Assembly (NCBI GenBank): GCA_900548355.1 | Contig: URKR01000009.1 | Location: 13,966 to 77,965 of the forward strand | Direction: 5' to 3' | DNA length: 64,000 nucleotides | DNA from: an uncultured Oscillospiraceae bacterium | Lineage (GTDB): Bacteria > Bacillota > Clostridia > Oscillospirales > Ruminococcaceae | Shown here: positions 53,027-60,727 of the stretch, in pieces | Layout of the letters: the number at the start of each line of letters is the position of its first letter | How positions within the stretch are numbered: the stretch's first letter is position 1 | The notes under the pieces: model-generated | What the model was told of the DNA's origin: nothing | The model's database searches: none | Seen by the model: only the letters and a program-made list of their open reading frames with translations | Made by a program: the position numbers and the translations under genes

Positions 53027-54355
53027 ATGGAAACAATGACATCCGGCAGCGCGTATCGGCATTTGTGGCGGTATGCGCTGCCGCTTATTTTGGGCAACTG
53101 GCTCCAGCTGGCTTACAATGCGGCGGATTCGGTCATCGCAGGGCGGTTCCTCGGCGCGCAGGCGCTGGCGGCTGAGGGCGCCGCGGCCCCAGTCATGAAC
53201 CTGGTGATTCTTGGCATTTCAGGGGTTACCGTGGGGGCCGGGGTTTTGATGAGTGAGTTTTTCGGCGCGGGAAAGCAGGGCCTGCTGCGCCGCACCCTCG
53301 CCACCACACTGGCGGCAGGGGCGATATTTTCGGTGCTGGTGGCCGGCGCGGGCTGGGCAGCTGCGCCGGCGCTGCTGCGCGCGCTGGCCGTACCGCCGGA
53401 GCTTTTTGCCATAACGGTGCGGTACCTGCGCATCACCTTCCTGGGGGTACCGTTTACCTGCTTTTATAATGCGCTGGCGGCCGGGCTCAAAAGCGTGGGC
53501 GATTCCAAAAATCCGCTGCGCTTCCTGGCGTTTTCGGCTTTGCTCAACATTCTGCTGGATCTGTTCTTTCTCGGCGTGCTGGGGTTCGGCATTGCCTGCT
53601 CGGCTGCCACAACGGTGGCGGCCGAAGCGGTCAGCGCCGTTCTGGCGGCGTGCTATCTCCGGCGGCTGCCGTCGCTCTGCCCGCAGCGAGAGGAGTGGAA
53701 GATCGACCGCGCGCTGCTTGCCCGTACCATGCGTTACGGCGGTGTGACGGCGCTGCAGCAGCTCTGCCAGCCGGTAGGGAAGGTGTTGATCCAGGGGCAG
53801 GTCAATGCGCTCGGCGTTGAGGTGATGGCGGCTTTCAACGCCGTCACCCGGTTTGATGATTTCGCCTGCATCCCGGAACAGAGCATTGCCCAGGGGATTA
53901 CCACCTTCCTTGCGCAAAACCGCGGCGCCGGCAAACGCCAACGGCTGCGCGGCGGCTTTGGGGCCGGCCTTGTTATGGAACTGGGGTATGGCGTCGCCGT
54001 CGGCGGGGTAACGGCTCTTCTGCGGCGGCCGCTTGTCGCTCTGTTTGTCACAGGTGAATCGGCCGAAACGGTGGTGGCGCTTGGCGCCGAATACCTTGGC
54101 GTCATGGCGGCGCTTTACCTGCTGCCGGCGCTGACCAACGGGTTCCAGGGGTTTTATCGCGGCATGGGGCGGATGCAGGTCACACTGCTGGGCACCCTTG
54201 TGCAGATCAGCCTGCGGGTGGCGGGCACGGCGGCGCTGGCCCCGCGCGCAGGGCTGACCGGCATAGCTTGGGCATGCGGGATCGGCTGGTGCGCCATGCT
54301 CTGCTTTGAAATACCGTATTATTTTCACTTTTGGCGAAAACGACGGAAAAAATAA
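53027..54355 (+). CDS. MATE family efflux transporter
   Basis: 442-residue, 12-helix multidrug and toxic compound extrusion protein in two MatE halves (~15-175 and ~235-400). Family features are YALPLILGNWLQLAYNAADSVIAGRFLG at the start and PEQSIAQGITTFLAQNRGAGK in the second half. The start is ATG 53027, two bases after the GT2 stop, with AGGGG upstream. The long frame that opens at 52889 lies inside the GT2 gene. The substrate is unknown; co-transcription with envelope genes may be incidental. Confidence 0.92.
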   Translation: METMTSGSAYRHLWRYALPLILGNWLQLAYNAADSVIAGRFLGAQALAAEGAAAPVMNLVILGISGVTVGAGVLMSEFFGAGKQGLLRRTLATTLAAGAIFSVLVAGAGWAAAPALLRALAVPPELFAITVRYLRITFLGVPFTCFYNALAAGLKSVGDSKNPLRFLAFSALLNILLDLFFLGVLGFGIACSAATTVAAEAVSAVLAACYLRRLPSLCPQREEWKIDRALLARTMRYGGVTALQQLCQPVGKVLIQGQVNALGVEVMAAFNAVTRFDDFACIPEQSIAQGITTFLAQNRGAGKRQRLRGGFGAGLVMELGYGVAVGGVTALLRRPLVALFVTGESAETVVALGAEYLGVMAALYLLPALTNGFQGFYRGMGRMQVTLLGTLVQISLRVAGTAALAPRAGLTGIAWACGIGWCAMLCFEIPYYFHFWRKRRKK

Positions 54356-54431
54356 CGAAAGATAGAGAAAACTGTGAGAGTTCTCGATAAAAAGATGCCG
54401 AAAAAACACGAAATAAAATCAAGAAATGATA

Positions 54432-54459
54432 TTGACACAACCGGGGAAAGTGGTATAAT
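54432..54459 (+). promoter_or_regulatory. Promoter of the sortase-substrate gene
   Basis: Consensus TTGACA (54432-54437), a 16-bp spacer and extended consensus TGGTATAAT (hexamer 54454-54459). By sequence it is the strongest promoter in the window. The leader is about 75 nt. Confidence 0.88.
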
Positions 54460-54541
54460 GAAATCACGTTATCTGGCAAGGTTGCGTAGTGGCGTGTAAC
54501 AGTCCGCCGCGAAAAAATCTAAAAGAAAGAAGTTGTGTCCT

Positions 54542-55147
54542 ATGAAACTGAAGAAACTTGTTTCGGCAGTTGCTGGCGTTGCGATGGCTTGCGTCTTTGC
54601 GATGGGCGCGTTTGCGGCTGCTCCGTATCAGGTGGAAGAGGCGCAGGCCTACCTGGATGCCAATGGCATCAGCTACACAATCTCGGATGCGGAAGTTGAC
54701 CAGATTTTGGCAACCTTCGGCACCCAGGCTGCTGCGGAAGAGGCTGCCAACGGCATTCTCGCGCAGGTCAGAGCCGACCCTTACAATGCTGAATCGATTG
54801 TCACCAATGCGCTGGCTGCTTACGGTGTCACGCTGACCGATGTGAGCATTTCGGTCAATGCGAACAATACCATTACCGGCAGTGCAACGGTGAACGGCAA
54901 GCCGGCTTCGGCGACCTTTGCGGTTCCCGCAAGTGCGGACGACCATGGTGAGATTGCCGCCAACAAAGACGAGAACGGGAACTGGCATGTTGATGAAGCG
55001 ACGACCTCGGCCGCTTCCAGCGTGGCTTCCTCGACCAATGTCATCAAGGCGACCGGCGATCTTTCCGGCGTTGTCCTGATGGCTGGCGTTGTGGCTGTTG
55101 CGGCTGTCCTGGGCCTGGCTGTTCGTAAGAGCTCCTCCATCGGCTAA
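54542..55147 (+). CDS. Secreted protein with C-terminal sorting-signal-like tail
   Basis: 201 residues. A signal peptide (MKLKKLVSAVAGVAMACVFA, cleavage likely after AFA) is followed by a helical part (~30-90), a beta-rich part (~95-150), a Ser/Ala/Thr-rich linker and a tail IKATGDLSG + hydrophobic helix + RKSSS. The tail has sortase-substrate layout, with KATGD in place of LPxTG. The next gene is a class D sortase. I do not recognise the main domain. It has the best promoter in the window and its own terminator, suggesting an abundant surface protein. The start is ATG 54542; the frame from 54533 adds only three residues. Confidence 0.85.
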   Translation: MKLKKLVSAVAGVAMACVFAMGAFAAAPYQVEEAQAYLDANGISYTISDAEVDQILATFGTQAAAEEAANGILAQVRADPYNAESIVTNALAAYGVTLTDVSISVNANNTITGSATVNGKPASATFAVPASADDHGEIAANKDENGNWHVDEATTSAASSVASSTNVIKATGDLSGVVLMAGVVAVAAVLGLAVRKSSSIG

Positions 55148-55163
55148 ACACAGAGCTTTCTGT

Positions 55164-55202
55164 ATCCCTGCCGCGCCCTTTGCGGCAGGGATTTTTGTTT
55201 TG
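55164..55202 (+). terminator. Terminator between substrate and sortase genes
   Basis: CCCTGCCGC (55166-55174) pairs with GCGGCAGGG (55182-55190), followed by ATTTTTGTTTT. Partial read-through would give much more substrate than sortase message. Confidence 0.85.
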
Positions 55203-55236
55203 TCGCATTGATTGTTCTCTGAAAGGCTGCGTTCTT

Positions 55237-55920
55237 ATGAAACACAACTCTTTTTTGCGCCGCAACCCGGCGGCGCTGGTGGCCGTACCGCTGGCGTTTG
55301 CGGTGCTTACGCTGACTTTGCTGGCCGGGGCGGCCCGTGTCTTTGTAACCCCGTATCTGGCCCTGCTGGAATGGGCCATGACGGAAAACGCCAGCGCCTA
55401 CCAGGCGCAGGACCTGATGGAGACTGCGGCCATCCAACCCGAATCCGACACCGAGGCCGGTATCCCGCTGTCCTCCATCACCTACCCGGCGGAAGGCGAC
55501 CGCTACGGCACCATTACGATCGAGGGCACAGCTGTGAACGCCCCGGTTTACTACGGCGATACCAACGCAATTCTGAACCAGGGCGTCGGCACCTACAAGG
55601 ACAGTTACGGGAGCGGGATCCCGGGCGAAGGGCGCACAATTTTGCTGGCGGGCCACAACAACACCTTTTTCAATGATTTGCAGAGCGTAAACGTCGGCGA
55701 CGTTGTCACCATCGAGACCCATTACGGCGTCTACACCTACACCGTTGAATCCTGTGAGATCCTGGAGTATGACGATACATCGGCTTATGATTTTACCCGC
55801 ACCGATGAAAATCTGATCCTGTACACCTGCTACCCGTTTGATACGCTGGGCTTCACGCCGCAGCGGTATTTCGTCTATGCCAGCTATACCTCCGGCCCCA
55901 GGCTGGATACCGAAAATTAG
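55237..55920 (+). CDS. Class D-type sortase
   Basis: 227-residue membrane-anchored cysteine transpeptidase. An N-terminal helix (~12-35) and linker precede the sortase beta barrel: ITYPAEGDRYGTITIEG, NAPVYYGD, the catalytic His in LLAGHNNTFF (~135), Cys in LILYTCYPF (~198) and Arg in PQRYFVYA (~211). It would cleave the preceding protein at its KATGD-like signal and attach it to the wall or a partner. The start is ATG 55237 with GAAAGG upstream. It is followed 12 bp later by a membrane-protein gene with its own AGGGAG site. Confidence 0.92.
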   Translation: MKHNSFLRRNPAALVAVPLAFAVLTLTLLAGAARVFVTPYLALLEWAMTENASAYQAQDLMETAAIQPESDTEAGIPLSSITYPAEGDRYGTITIEGTAVNAPVYYGDTNAILNQGVGTYKDSYGSGIPGEGRTILLAGHNNTFFNDLQSVNVGDVVTIETHYGVYTYTVESCEILEYDDTSAYDFTRTDENLILYTCYPFDTLGFTPQRYFVYASYTSGPRLDTEN

Positions 55921-55932
55921 GAGGGAGAGAAC

Positions 55933-56799
55933 ATGCCGCAACAAAAATCGAACCGGCCGCAGCGCGGCGTTGCCGGCTGGACAATGCTGCTCTCCTGGTT
56001 GTTCAGCTTTCTGCTGGTTGTGCTGGCTGCACTTTTGATGCTGATGACAACTCTGTGCCACGCAGGGTATATGAAATCGCGGGTGTCGGCCAGCCAATAC
56101 GGGGAAAAAGCTTACAGCGCCATGCGGGAAGAATTCATCAGCTATGGCGCGGCAACCGGATTTTCGGAAGAAACAATGACGGCGGTGCTTGACCCGGTGC
56201 AGATCGAACAGGATCTGAAAGACGCCGTGGACGGCCTATATGCGGACGCGCCTTATCGGTACGACCGCCCGGCTGTTGCTGAGGCCGCTTATGCCGCAAT
56301 GCAGGCGGAAGCCGAAAGCCGCGGGATCACACTGGAAGGGCAGACGGCGGCTTCGGTCCAAGTGGTGGCGGAAGCCGTGCGCCAGGTTTACGCAAGCTAT
56401 ACCGCGGTACCGCTGCTTGGCCAGCTGTTTGCCTTGATCGGCAAGGTGCGCAGCATACTGCTGGTTTTGCTGCCGATCAACCTTGTCTTCTGCGCCATGG
56501 CCTGCATCCTGATGCTGCGGATCAGCCGGCACGATGCCATGCTCGGCGCGCGCGGGCTCGTGTTCAGTTTTGGGGGCGCGGGCCTTGTCAGCCTGGTGAT
56601 CGGGCTGGCGGTTGGCCCGATCCTTGGGCTGCAGCGCCTGAACCTGGAGCCGTTGGCCCTCAAGGACTGGATCGTGAGCTATGTCAACGGTATGTTTGAA
56701 AGGTTCCTGCTCTTTGCAGCCGTTTACCTGATTCTGGCGGCGGCGCTGGCCTTGCTGCTGCGCCCACGCCGCCGCAGGAGCGCGCCGCGCCAAGCGTGA
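55933..56799 (+). CDS. Four-helix membrane protein of the sortase operon
   Basis: 288 residues, not recognised. An N-terminal helix (~17-40), an extracytoplasmic helical domain (~41-165), then three more hydrophobic segments (~172-195, ~208-232, ~255-280) and a basic C-terminus (RPRRRRS). It is only 12 bp after the sortase gene, with GGAGGGAG before ATG 55933, so it should be co-translated and may assist sorting or anchor the secreted protein. No catalytic motif is visible. Confidence 0.8.
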   Translation: MPQQKSNRPQRGVAGWTMLLSWLFSFLLVVLAALLMLMTTLCHAGYMKSRVSASQYGEKAYSAMREEFISYGAATGFSEETMTAVLDPVQIEQDLKDAVDGLYADAPYRYDRPAVAEAAYAAMQAEAESRGITLEGQTAASVQVVAEAVRQVYASYTAVPLLGQLFALIGKVRSILLVLLPINLVFCAMACILMLRISRHDAMLGARGLVFSFGGAGLVSLVIGLAVGPILGLQRLNLEPLALKDWIVSYVNGMFERFLLFAAVYLILAAALALLLRPRRRRSAPRQA

Positions 56800-56897
56800 C
56801 AAAAGCCCCGGTTTTGCCGGGAGTTGCAGCGTGTCGAGAAACTCAACACGCTGCAACCAAATTATAAGTTGGTATTTCTCTATGTAGCCCCAGGCGG

Positions 56898-56919
56898 AAA
56901 TGGCGTAAAAATGGCGTAG
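56898..56919 (+). repeat. Left copy of a 22-bp direct repeat (possible att site)
   Basis: AAATGGCGTAAAAATGGCGTAG. The copy at 57677-57698 differs by one base. The pair brackets an ~800-bp segment holding the integrase remnant. Confidence 0.65.
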
Positions 56920-56975
56920 AGAAATCGGCTAATTTGTAAAAATAGAAGCGCACTACTACGTTGAGAAAGAACAAA

Positions 56976-57017
56976 GATGAGCACGGCCTATACAAACGGG
57001 CCGTGCTCATCTCTTTT
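56976..57017. terminator. Strong terminator hairpin
   Basis: GATGAGCACGGCC (56976-56988) and GGCCGTGCTCATC (56999-57011) form a 13-bp stem. TCTTTTAT follows on the + strand and TTTGTTCTTTC on the - strand, where it would end the small frame 57040-57153. Confidence 0.75.
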
Positions 57018-57039
57018 ATATGGTCAAACGGTTCTGTGC

Positions 57040-57153
57040 TTACTTGGCATCGCTATTGGTAGGATTCGGACGGAAATCTTCCTGAACACCCTCGTTCAAA
57101 TCAAAGCACATGGTTTTTGCATCAGTGAAACGCAAAGATTTTGAACAGTACAT
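57040..57153 (-). CDS. Possible 37-aa element remnant or small protein
   Basis: A 37-codon frame starting ATG 57153 (MYCSKSLRFTDAK) and ending just before the terminator at 56976-57017. The composition looks protein-like, but no ribosome site is visible and I do not recognise it. It may be the tail of a larger element gene whose front is lost. Confidence 0.3.
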   Translation of the reverse strand: MYCSKSLRFTDAKTMCFDLNEGVQEDFRPNPTNSDAK

Positions 57154-57205
57154 CAGTCAGGTGCTTGTGATCTGACATTGCCTTTGAAAAATTCGCAAAG
57201 AGGCC

Positions 57206-57234
57206 TTGAGGAAAAGAACACCATGCGCTATACT
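57206..57234 (+). promoter_or_regulatory. Possible promoter inside the scar
   Basis: TTGAGG (57206-57211) and TATACT (57229-57234) are spaced by 17 bp. It could drive the integrase remnant and read on into ychF. Confidence 0.4.
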
Positions 57235-57307
57235 ATACAGTGTAGTAGTGTGCTCTTTTCTTTTCTGTGGGAAAGGGGCTTGTCCATGGGAAAGAATCTC
57301 ATACATG

Positions 57308-57649
57308 ACGATGGGGACAGACACTGATAGCCGGACGGGAGAAAAGAAATGCCTTGTAATGCGTGATCTGGTATTCGTAAACTGGCGCACAGGGGAACCG
57401 GCGAAAAACAGTTCTTATGATACCCACCTGTATAAGTTGTGTGATGAAGCTGGTATCAAGCGTTTTTGTATGCACGCGCTGCGCCATACCTGCGCCACAA
57501 GGGCTATTGAAAGCGGAATGCAACCGAAGGGCTTACAAACGCTTCTGGGTCATGCGAGCATCCAAACTACGATGGATAGGTATGTCCATGTTACGGACGA
57601 GTCTCTTGATCAAGCAATAAGACAATTCGAAAGGAATCAGGTGTCCTGA
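57308..57649 (+). pseudogene. Tyrosine integrase, C-terminal remnant
   Basis: About 113 recognisable residues (from [15 protein letters not shown] at 57308) of a phage/ICE-type tyrosine recombinase of usually ~380-400 residues. The surviving catalytic half shows [15 protein letters not shown] (His-x-x-Arg), [17 protein letters not shown] (Gly-His and the nucleophilic Tyr) and a normal end. The N-terminal arm- and core-binding domains and the first catalytic Arg are absent. Sequence upstream in the same frame (57206-57307) is not integrase-like. It lies just inside the right copy of a 22-bp direct repeat and is AT-richer than ychF. A dead relic of an excised or decayed element. Confidence 0.85.
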
Positions 57650-57676
57650 GATAAAATCCCACATACTCCAATGAGA

Positions 57677-57698
57677 AAATGGCGTAAAAATGGTGTAG
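57677..57698 (+). repeat. Right copy of a 22-bp direct repeat (possible att site)
   Basis: Identical to 56898-56919 except C to T at one position. It lies between the integrase remnant and ychF. Confidence 0.65.
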
Positions 57699-57763
57699 CA
57701 ACACCATGACAGGACCTGAAAAACCTTGCAGATACGACAAAAATGAAGGAGATGTAGAGAACT

Positions 57764-58894
57764 ATGAAATTAGGAATTGTCGGGTTGCCAAATGTTGGCA
57801 AATCCACCCTTTTCAACGCTATCACGTCCACACGCAACGCACAGGCGGCCAATTATCCGTTTTGTACCATCGAACCGAATGCCGGCGTCGTCGCGGTGCC
57901 GGACCCTCGGCTTGACAAACTGGCCGAGCTCTGGCAGACCGATAAAAAGACCCCCGCTACAGTTGAATTTGTCGATATTGCCGGCCTGGTCAAGGGGGCG
58001 GCGCAGGGCGCCGGCCTTGGCAACAAGTTCCTTGGCCATATCCGGGAATGCGAGGCGATTATCCATGTCGTCCGCTGTTTTGACGATGACAACATCATCC
58101 ATGTTGTGGAAGATGTCAACAAGCCCGAGAGCGTTGACCCGATCCGGGATATTGAAGCGATTGACCTTGAATTGATCCTTGCGGATCTTGAACATGTCAA
58201 CAACCGGCTTGGCCGCCAGCAAAAGGCTGCCAAAACCGGCAACAAGGCCGCTGCGGCCGAAGCGGCCTGGCTGGCCGCGTTGTCGGCCCATCTGGAAGGC
58301 GGCCAGCCGGCCCGGACCTTCGCCTTTGATGAGGAAGACGCCGCCCAGGCCGCTGTGCGCAAGGAGCTCGGCCTGCTTTCGGCCAAGCCGGTTATCTATG
58401 CCTGCAACGTAGGCGAGGATGACCTGCTCGGCGGGCTGGACAACAACCCCTATTACCCGCTTGTCGCTGCGCGCGCTGCGGCCGAAGGCGCCCAGGCTAT
58501 GCCGATCTGCGCCAAGACCGAAGAGGACATCGCGGATGCAACGCCGGAGGAAAAACACGCCTTCTTGCAGGAGATGGGCATCGAGGCGACAGGCCTGGAC
58601 AACCTGATCAAGGCCAGCTACACACTGCTCGGGCTCATCAGCTTTTTGACCGACGGCAAAAAGGAATGCCGTGCCTGGACGATCAAACAGGGCACCAAGG
58701 CCCCGCAGGCTGCCGGCAAGATCCATTCCGACTTTGAGCGCGGCTTTATCCGGGCCCAGGTCATTGGGTATGACGATCTGGCCGCCCGCAACTTTGATTA
58801 TGCCGCCGTCAAGGCTGCCGGCCTGCAGCGCACCGAAGGCAAGGAATATGTCGTGCGGGACGGCGACATCATTGAGTTCCTGTTCAACGTCTAA
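57764..58894 (+). CDS. ychF: Redox-regulated ATPase/GTPase YchF
   Basis: 376-residue Obg-related P-loop protein that hydrolyses ATP and binds ribosomes. G1 is GLPNVGKSTLFNAI (~7-20), G3 DIAGLVKGAAQGAGLGNKFL; a coiled-coil insert spans ~130-200 and a C-terminal TGS-like domain ends KEYVVRDGDIIEFLFNV. Length is slightly over the usual 363-367. GAAGGAG lies 12 nt before ATG 57764. The upstream region has been replaced by the integrative-element scar, so its native promoter may be lost. Confidence 0.96.
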   Translation: MKLGIVGLPNVGKSTLFNAITSTRNAQAANYPFCTIEPNAGVVAVPDPRLDKLAELWQTDKKTPATVEFVDIAGLVKGAAQGAGLGNKFLGHIRECEAIIHVVRCFDDDNIIHVVEDVNKPESVDPIRDIEAIDLELILADLEHVNNRLGRQQKAAKTGNKAAAAEAAWLAALSAHLEGGQPARTFAFDEEDAAQAAVRKELGLLSAKPVIYACNVGEDDLLGGLDNNPYYPLVAARAAAEGAQAMPICAKTEEDIADATPEEKHAFLQEMGIEATGLDNLIKASYTLLGLISFLTDGKKECRAWTIKQGTKAPQAAGKIHSDFERGFIRAQVIGYDDLAARNFDYAAVKAAGLQRTEGKEYVVRDGDIIEFLFNV

Positions 58895-58914
58895 CACAAA
58901 AAAGGAGAACTGCC

Positions 58915-59598
58915 ATGACAATCGGCATTTTGGGCGCAATGCCCGCCGAAGTGGAGCTGCTCTGCTCCAAACTGACCGACTGCACCGCTGAAACTTACGC
59001 CGGGGTGACCTACCACCAGGGGATGCTGGCGGGCAAAAAGCTTGTGGTTTGCTGCGCCGGCATGGGCAAGGCGAACGCCGCCGCCACCACCCAGCTCCTC
59101 ATCACCCGCTACGGTGCTGAAAAGATCATCTTCTCCGGTGTGGCGGGCAATATGTCGGCACAGATCGGAATTGGGGATGTCTGTGTCGGCAAGCTCGTTG
59201 TCTATCATGATGCCGATACCGATTGCATTGTCCAGAGCGCGCCGTTTTTGGAGGAATTCCCCGGCGACCCGGCGCTGGTCCAGAGTGCGCTGGATGCCTG
59301 CGCGGCCTGTGGCGTCAAGGCGATTGCCGGGAAGATTGCAACCGGCGACCGATTTGTCGGCGACAGCGCGACCAAAGCGGCAATTGCCGAGGCCTGCCAC
59401 CCGGACTGTGTTGAGATGGAAGGGGCGGCCGTTGCCCAGATTGCGGCCCGCAATCAGGTGCCGAGCGTGATCCTGCGCGCGATGAGCGACAACGCCGATG
59501 AAGAGGGCTATGAGCGGCTTGTCGTCAAGGATTTCAGCATCGAGGAATATGTCAAAACCGCGACGAGCATTGTTGAAACGATGGTCGAGCATCTGTAA
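58915..59598 (+). CDS. mtnN: 5'-methylthioadenosine/S-adenosylhomocysteine nucleosidase
   Basis: 227-residue Pfs/MTAN enzyme cleaving adenine from MTA and SAH. The N-terminal strand MTIGILGAMPAEVELL is diagnostic. VVCCAGMGKANAAATTQLLI, FSGVAGN, and the active-site VEMEGAAVAQIA and ILRAMSDNADEE segments follow. AAAAGGAG lies before ATG 58915, 20 bp after ychF. It recycles SAM by-products and may be co-transcribed with the isochorismatase-family gene 12 bp downstream. Confidence 0.95.
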   Translation: MTIGILGAMPAEVELLCSKLTDCTAETYAGVTYHQGMLAGKKLVVCCAGMGKANAAATTQLLITRYGAEKIIFSGVAGNMSAQIGIGDVCVGKLVVYHDADTDCIVQSAPFLEEFPGDPALVQSALDACAACGVKAIAGKIATGDRFVGDSATKAAIAEACHPDCVEMEGAAVAQIAARNQVPSVILRAMSDNADEEGYERLVVKDFSIEEYVKTATSIVETMVEHL

Positions 59599-59610
59599 AG
59601 GAGGCAGGGG

Positions 59611-60186
59611 ATGGCGCCGCAGTATACGATTGATGTGATTGTCGATCTGCAGAACGATTTTATCACCGGCGCGCTCGGCACGGCCGAGGCGCAGGCTATT
59701 GTGGAGCGTGCAGCCGAAACGGCAGCCCGGGCGGCTGCGGAAGGCCACCCGCTCTTCTTTACCCTCGATACCCATGGGCCGGACTATCTCGCCACCCGCG
59801 AGGGCGGCGACCTGCCTGTCCTGCACTGTCTGCGCGGAACGGAAGGCCATGCGCTGGCTCCGGCCGTAGCGGCGGTGGCAGAAGCCGAAGACCCGGCCTG
59901 CCCGGCCAAGGTGCTGGTGGAAAAGGATACCTTTGGCGCAAAAGCGCTGCCTGGCAAAATCCGGGATTTCCTTGCCGCGCAGGGCGCAGGGGACGATGCG
60001 ATTGAAAAGTTCCGGATTTACGGCGTCTGCACCGATATCTGCGTGATCTCAAACGCAATGCTGCTGCGCGCCTTCTTCCCCGAAGCGCCGATCGAGATCC
60101 TTTCTTCCTGCTGCGCCGGCGTTACGCCCGCTTCCCATGCCACTGCCCTGGCAGCTCTGGCGGCCTGCCAGTGCCGGGTGCTGTAA
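59611..60186 (+). CDS. Isochorismatase-family cysteine hydrolase
   Basis: 191-residue alpha/beta hydrolase of the isochorismatase/nicotinamidase family. The catalytic triad is visible: Asp in IVDLQNDFITG, Lys in VLVEKDTFGA (~110) and Cys in GVCTDICVISNAML (~138). TLDTHGPDY is a nicotinamidase-like metal-site variant. Substrate uncertain: nicotinamide is plausible, but the metal-binding His set is not complete enough to be sure. AAAGGAGG precedes ATG 59611. It ends at a strong bidirectional terminator. Confidence 0.88.
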   Translation: MAPQYTIDVIVDLQNDFITGALGTAEAQAIVERAAETAARAAAEGHPLFFTLDTHGPDYLATREGGDLPVLHCLRGTEGHALAPAVAAVAEAEDPACPAKVLVEKDTFGAKALPGKIRDFLAAQGAGDDAIEKFRIYGVCTDICVISNAMLLRAFFPEAPIEILSSCCAGVTPASHATALAALAACQCRVL

Positions 60187-60211
60187 ATTTTGGGAGCATG
60201 TAAAACAGAGA

Positions 60212-60252
60212 AAAGACCCCTTTCTGCATAGCTGGTGCAGAAAGGGGTCTTT
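60212..60252. terminator. Bidirectional terminator between converging genes
   Basis: AAAGACCCCTTTCTGCA (60212-60228) is perfectly complementary to TGCAGAAAGGGGTCTTT (60236-60252): a 17-bp stem with A and T flanks. It ends the isochorismatase gene (+) and mgsA (-). Confidence 0.9.
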
Positions 60253-60269
60253 GTGCGTTGGGAACGGAT

Positions 60270-60668
60270 TTACGGGTTCAAAATTGTGCGCCAGTCAAGG
60301 TCGCCGTGCTCAAGGCCGTGGATCAGCACCTCGGCGGTGGCGATGTTGGTGGCAAGCGGGATGTTATGTACATCGCAGATGCGCAGCAGATTCATTTCGT
60401 TGGGCTCGCCGGGTTTGGCTGTGATCGGGTCGCGGAAAAACAGCAGCATATCCACCTCATCACAGGCCACCCGGGCGGCAATCTGCTGGTCGCCGCCGTG
60501 TTCGCCCGGCAAGAAACGCTCTACCGGCAGCTTGGCGTTTTCTGCCACCAGGCGGCCGGTGGTGCCGGTCGCAATCAGATGGTGGGAGGCCAAAATGCTG
60601 CGGTAAGCCGTGCAGAACTGTACCATCAGTTCTTTCTTTGCGTCATGGGCAATCAATGCGATCGTCAT
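60270..60668 (-). CDS. mgsA: Methylglyoxal synthase
   Basis: 132-residue enzyme converting dihydroxyacetone phosphate to methylglyoxal, an overflow route of glycolysis. Typical motifs are TIALIAHDAKKELM at the start, ATGTTGRL for phosphate binding, GEHGGDQQIAA (usually GPLGGDQQI) and LLFFRDP with the catalytic Asp. The start is ATG 60668; the frame open to 60707 adds residues outside the family. It lies downstream of minD, as often seen in Firmicutes. Confidence 0.93.
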   Translation of the reverse strand: MTIALIAHDAKKELMVQFCTAYRSILASHHLIATGTTGRLVAENAKLPVERFLPGEHGGDQQIAARVACDEVDMLLFFRDPITAKPGEPNEMNLLRICDVHNIPLATNIATAEVLIHGLEHGDLDWRTILNP

Positions 60669-60727
60669 ACACAACCCCGCTTCCCTCATGCTTTTGGCAT
60701 GATGCATCTATAAAATACGAAAACACT

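Larger units (their letters stand above)
56800..57205. other. Noncoding scar left of the integrase remnant
   Basis: About 400 bp with no convincing full gene. It holds a very stable hairpin (56823-56857: 12 bp, then a 1x1 mismatch and 3 more bp), the left copy of a 22-bp direct repeat (56898-56919), a strong terminator (56976-57017) and a 37-codon frame on the - strand. AT-richer than the chromosome. It fits the leftover of an integrative element. Confidence 0.55.

Noticed and set aside
57206..57307. Upstream part of the integrase frame as coding sequence
   Set aside because: Its translation is not integrase-like and it contains a plausible promoter. Homology begins only near 57308.
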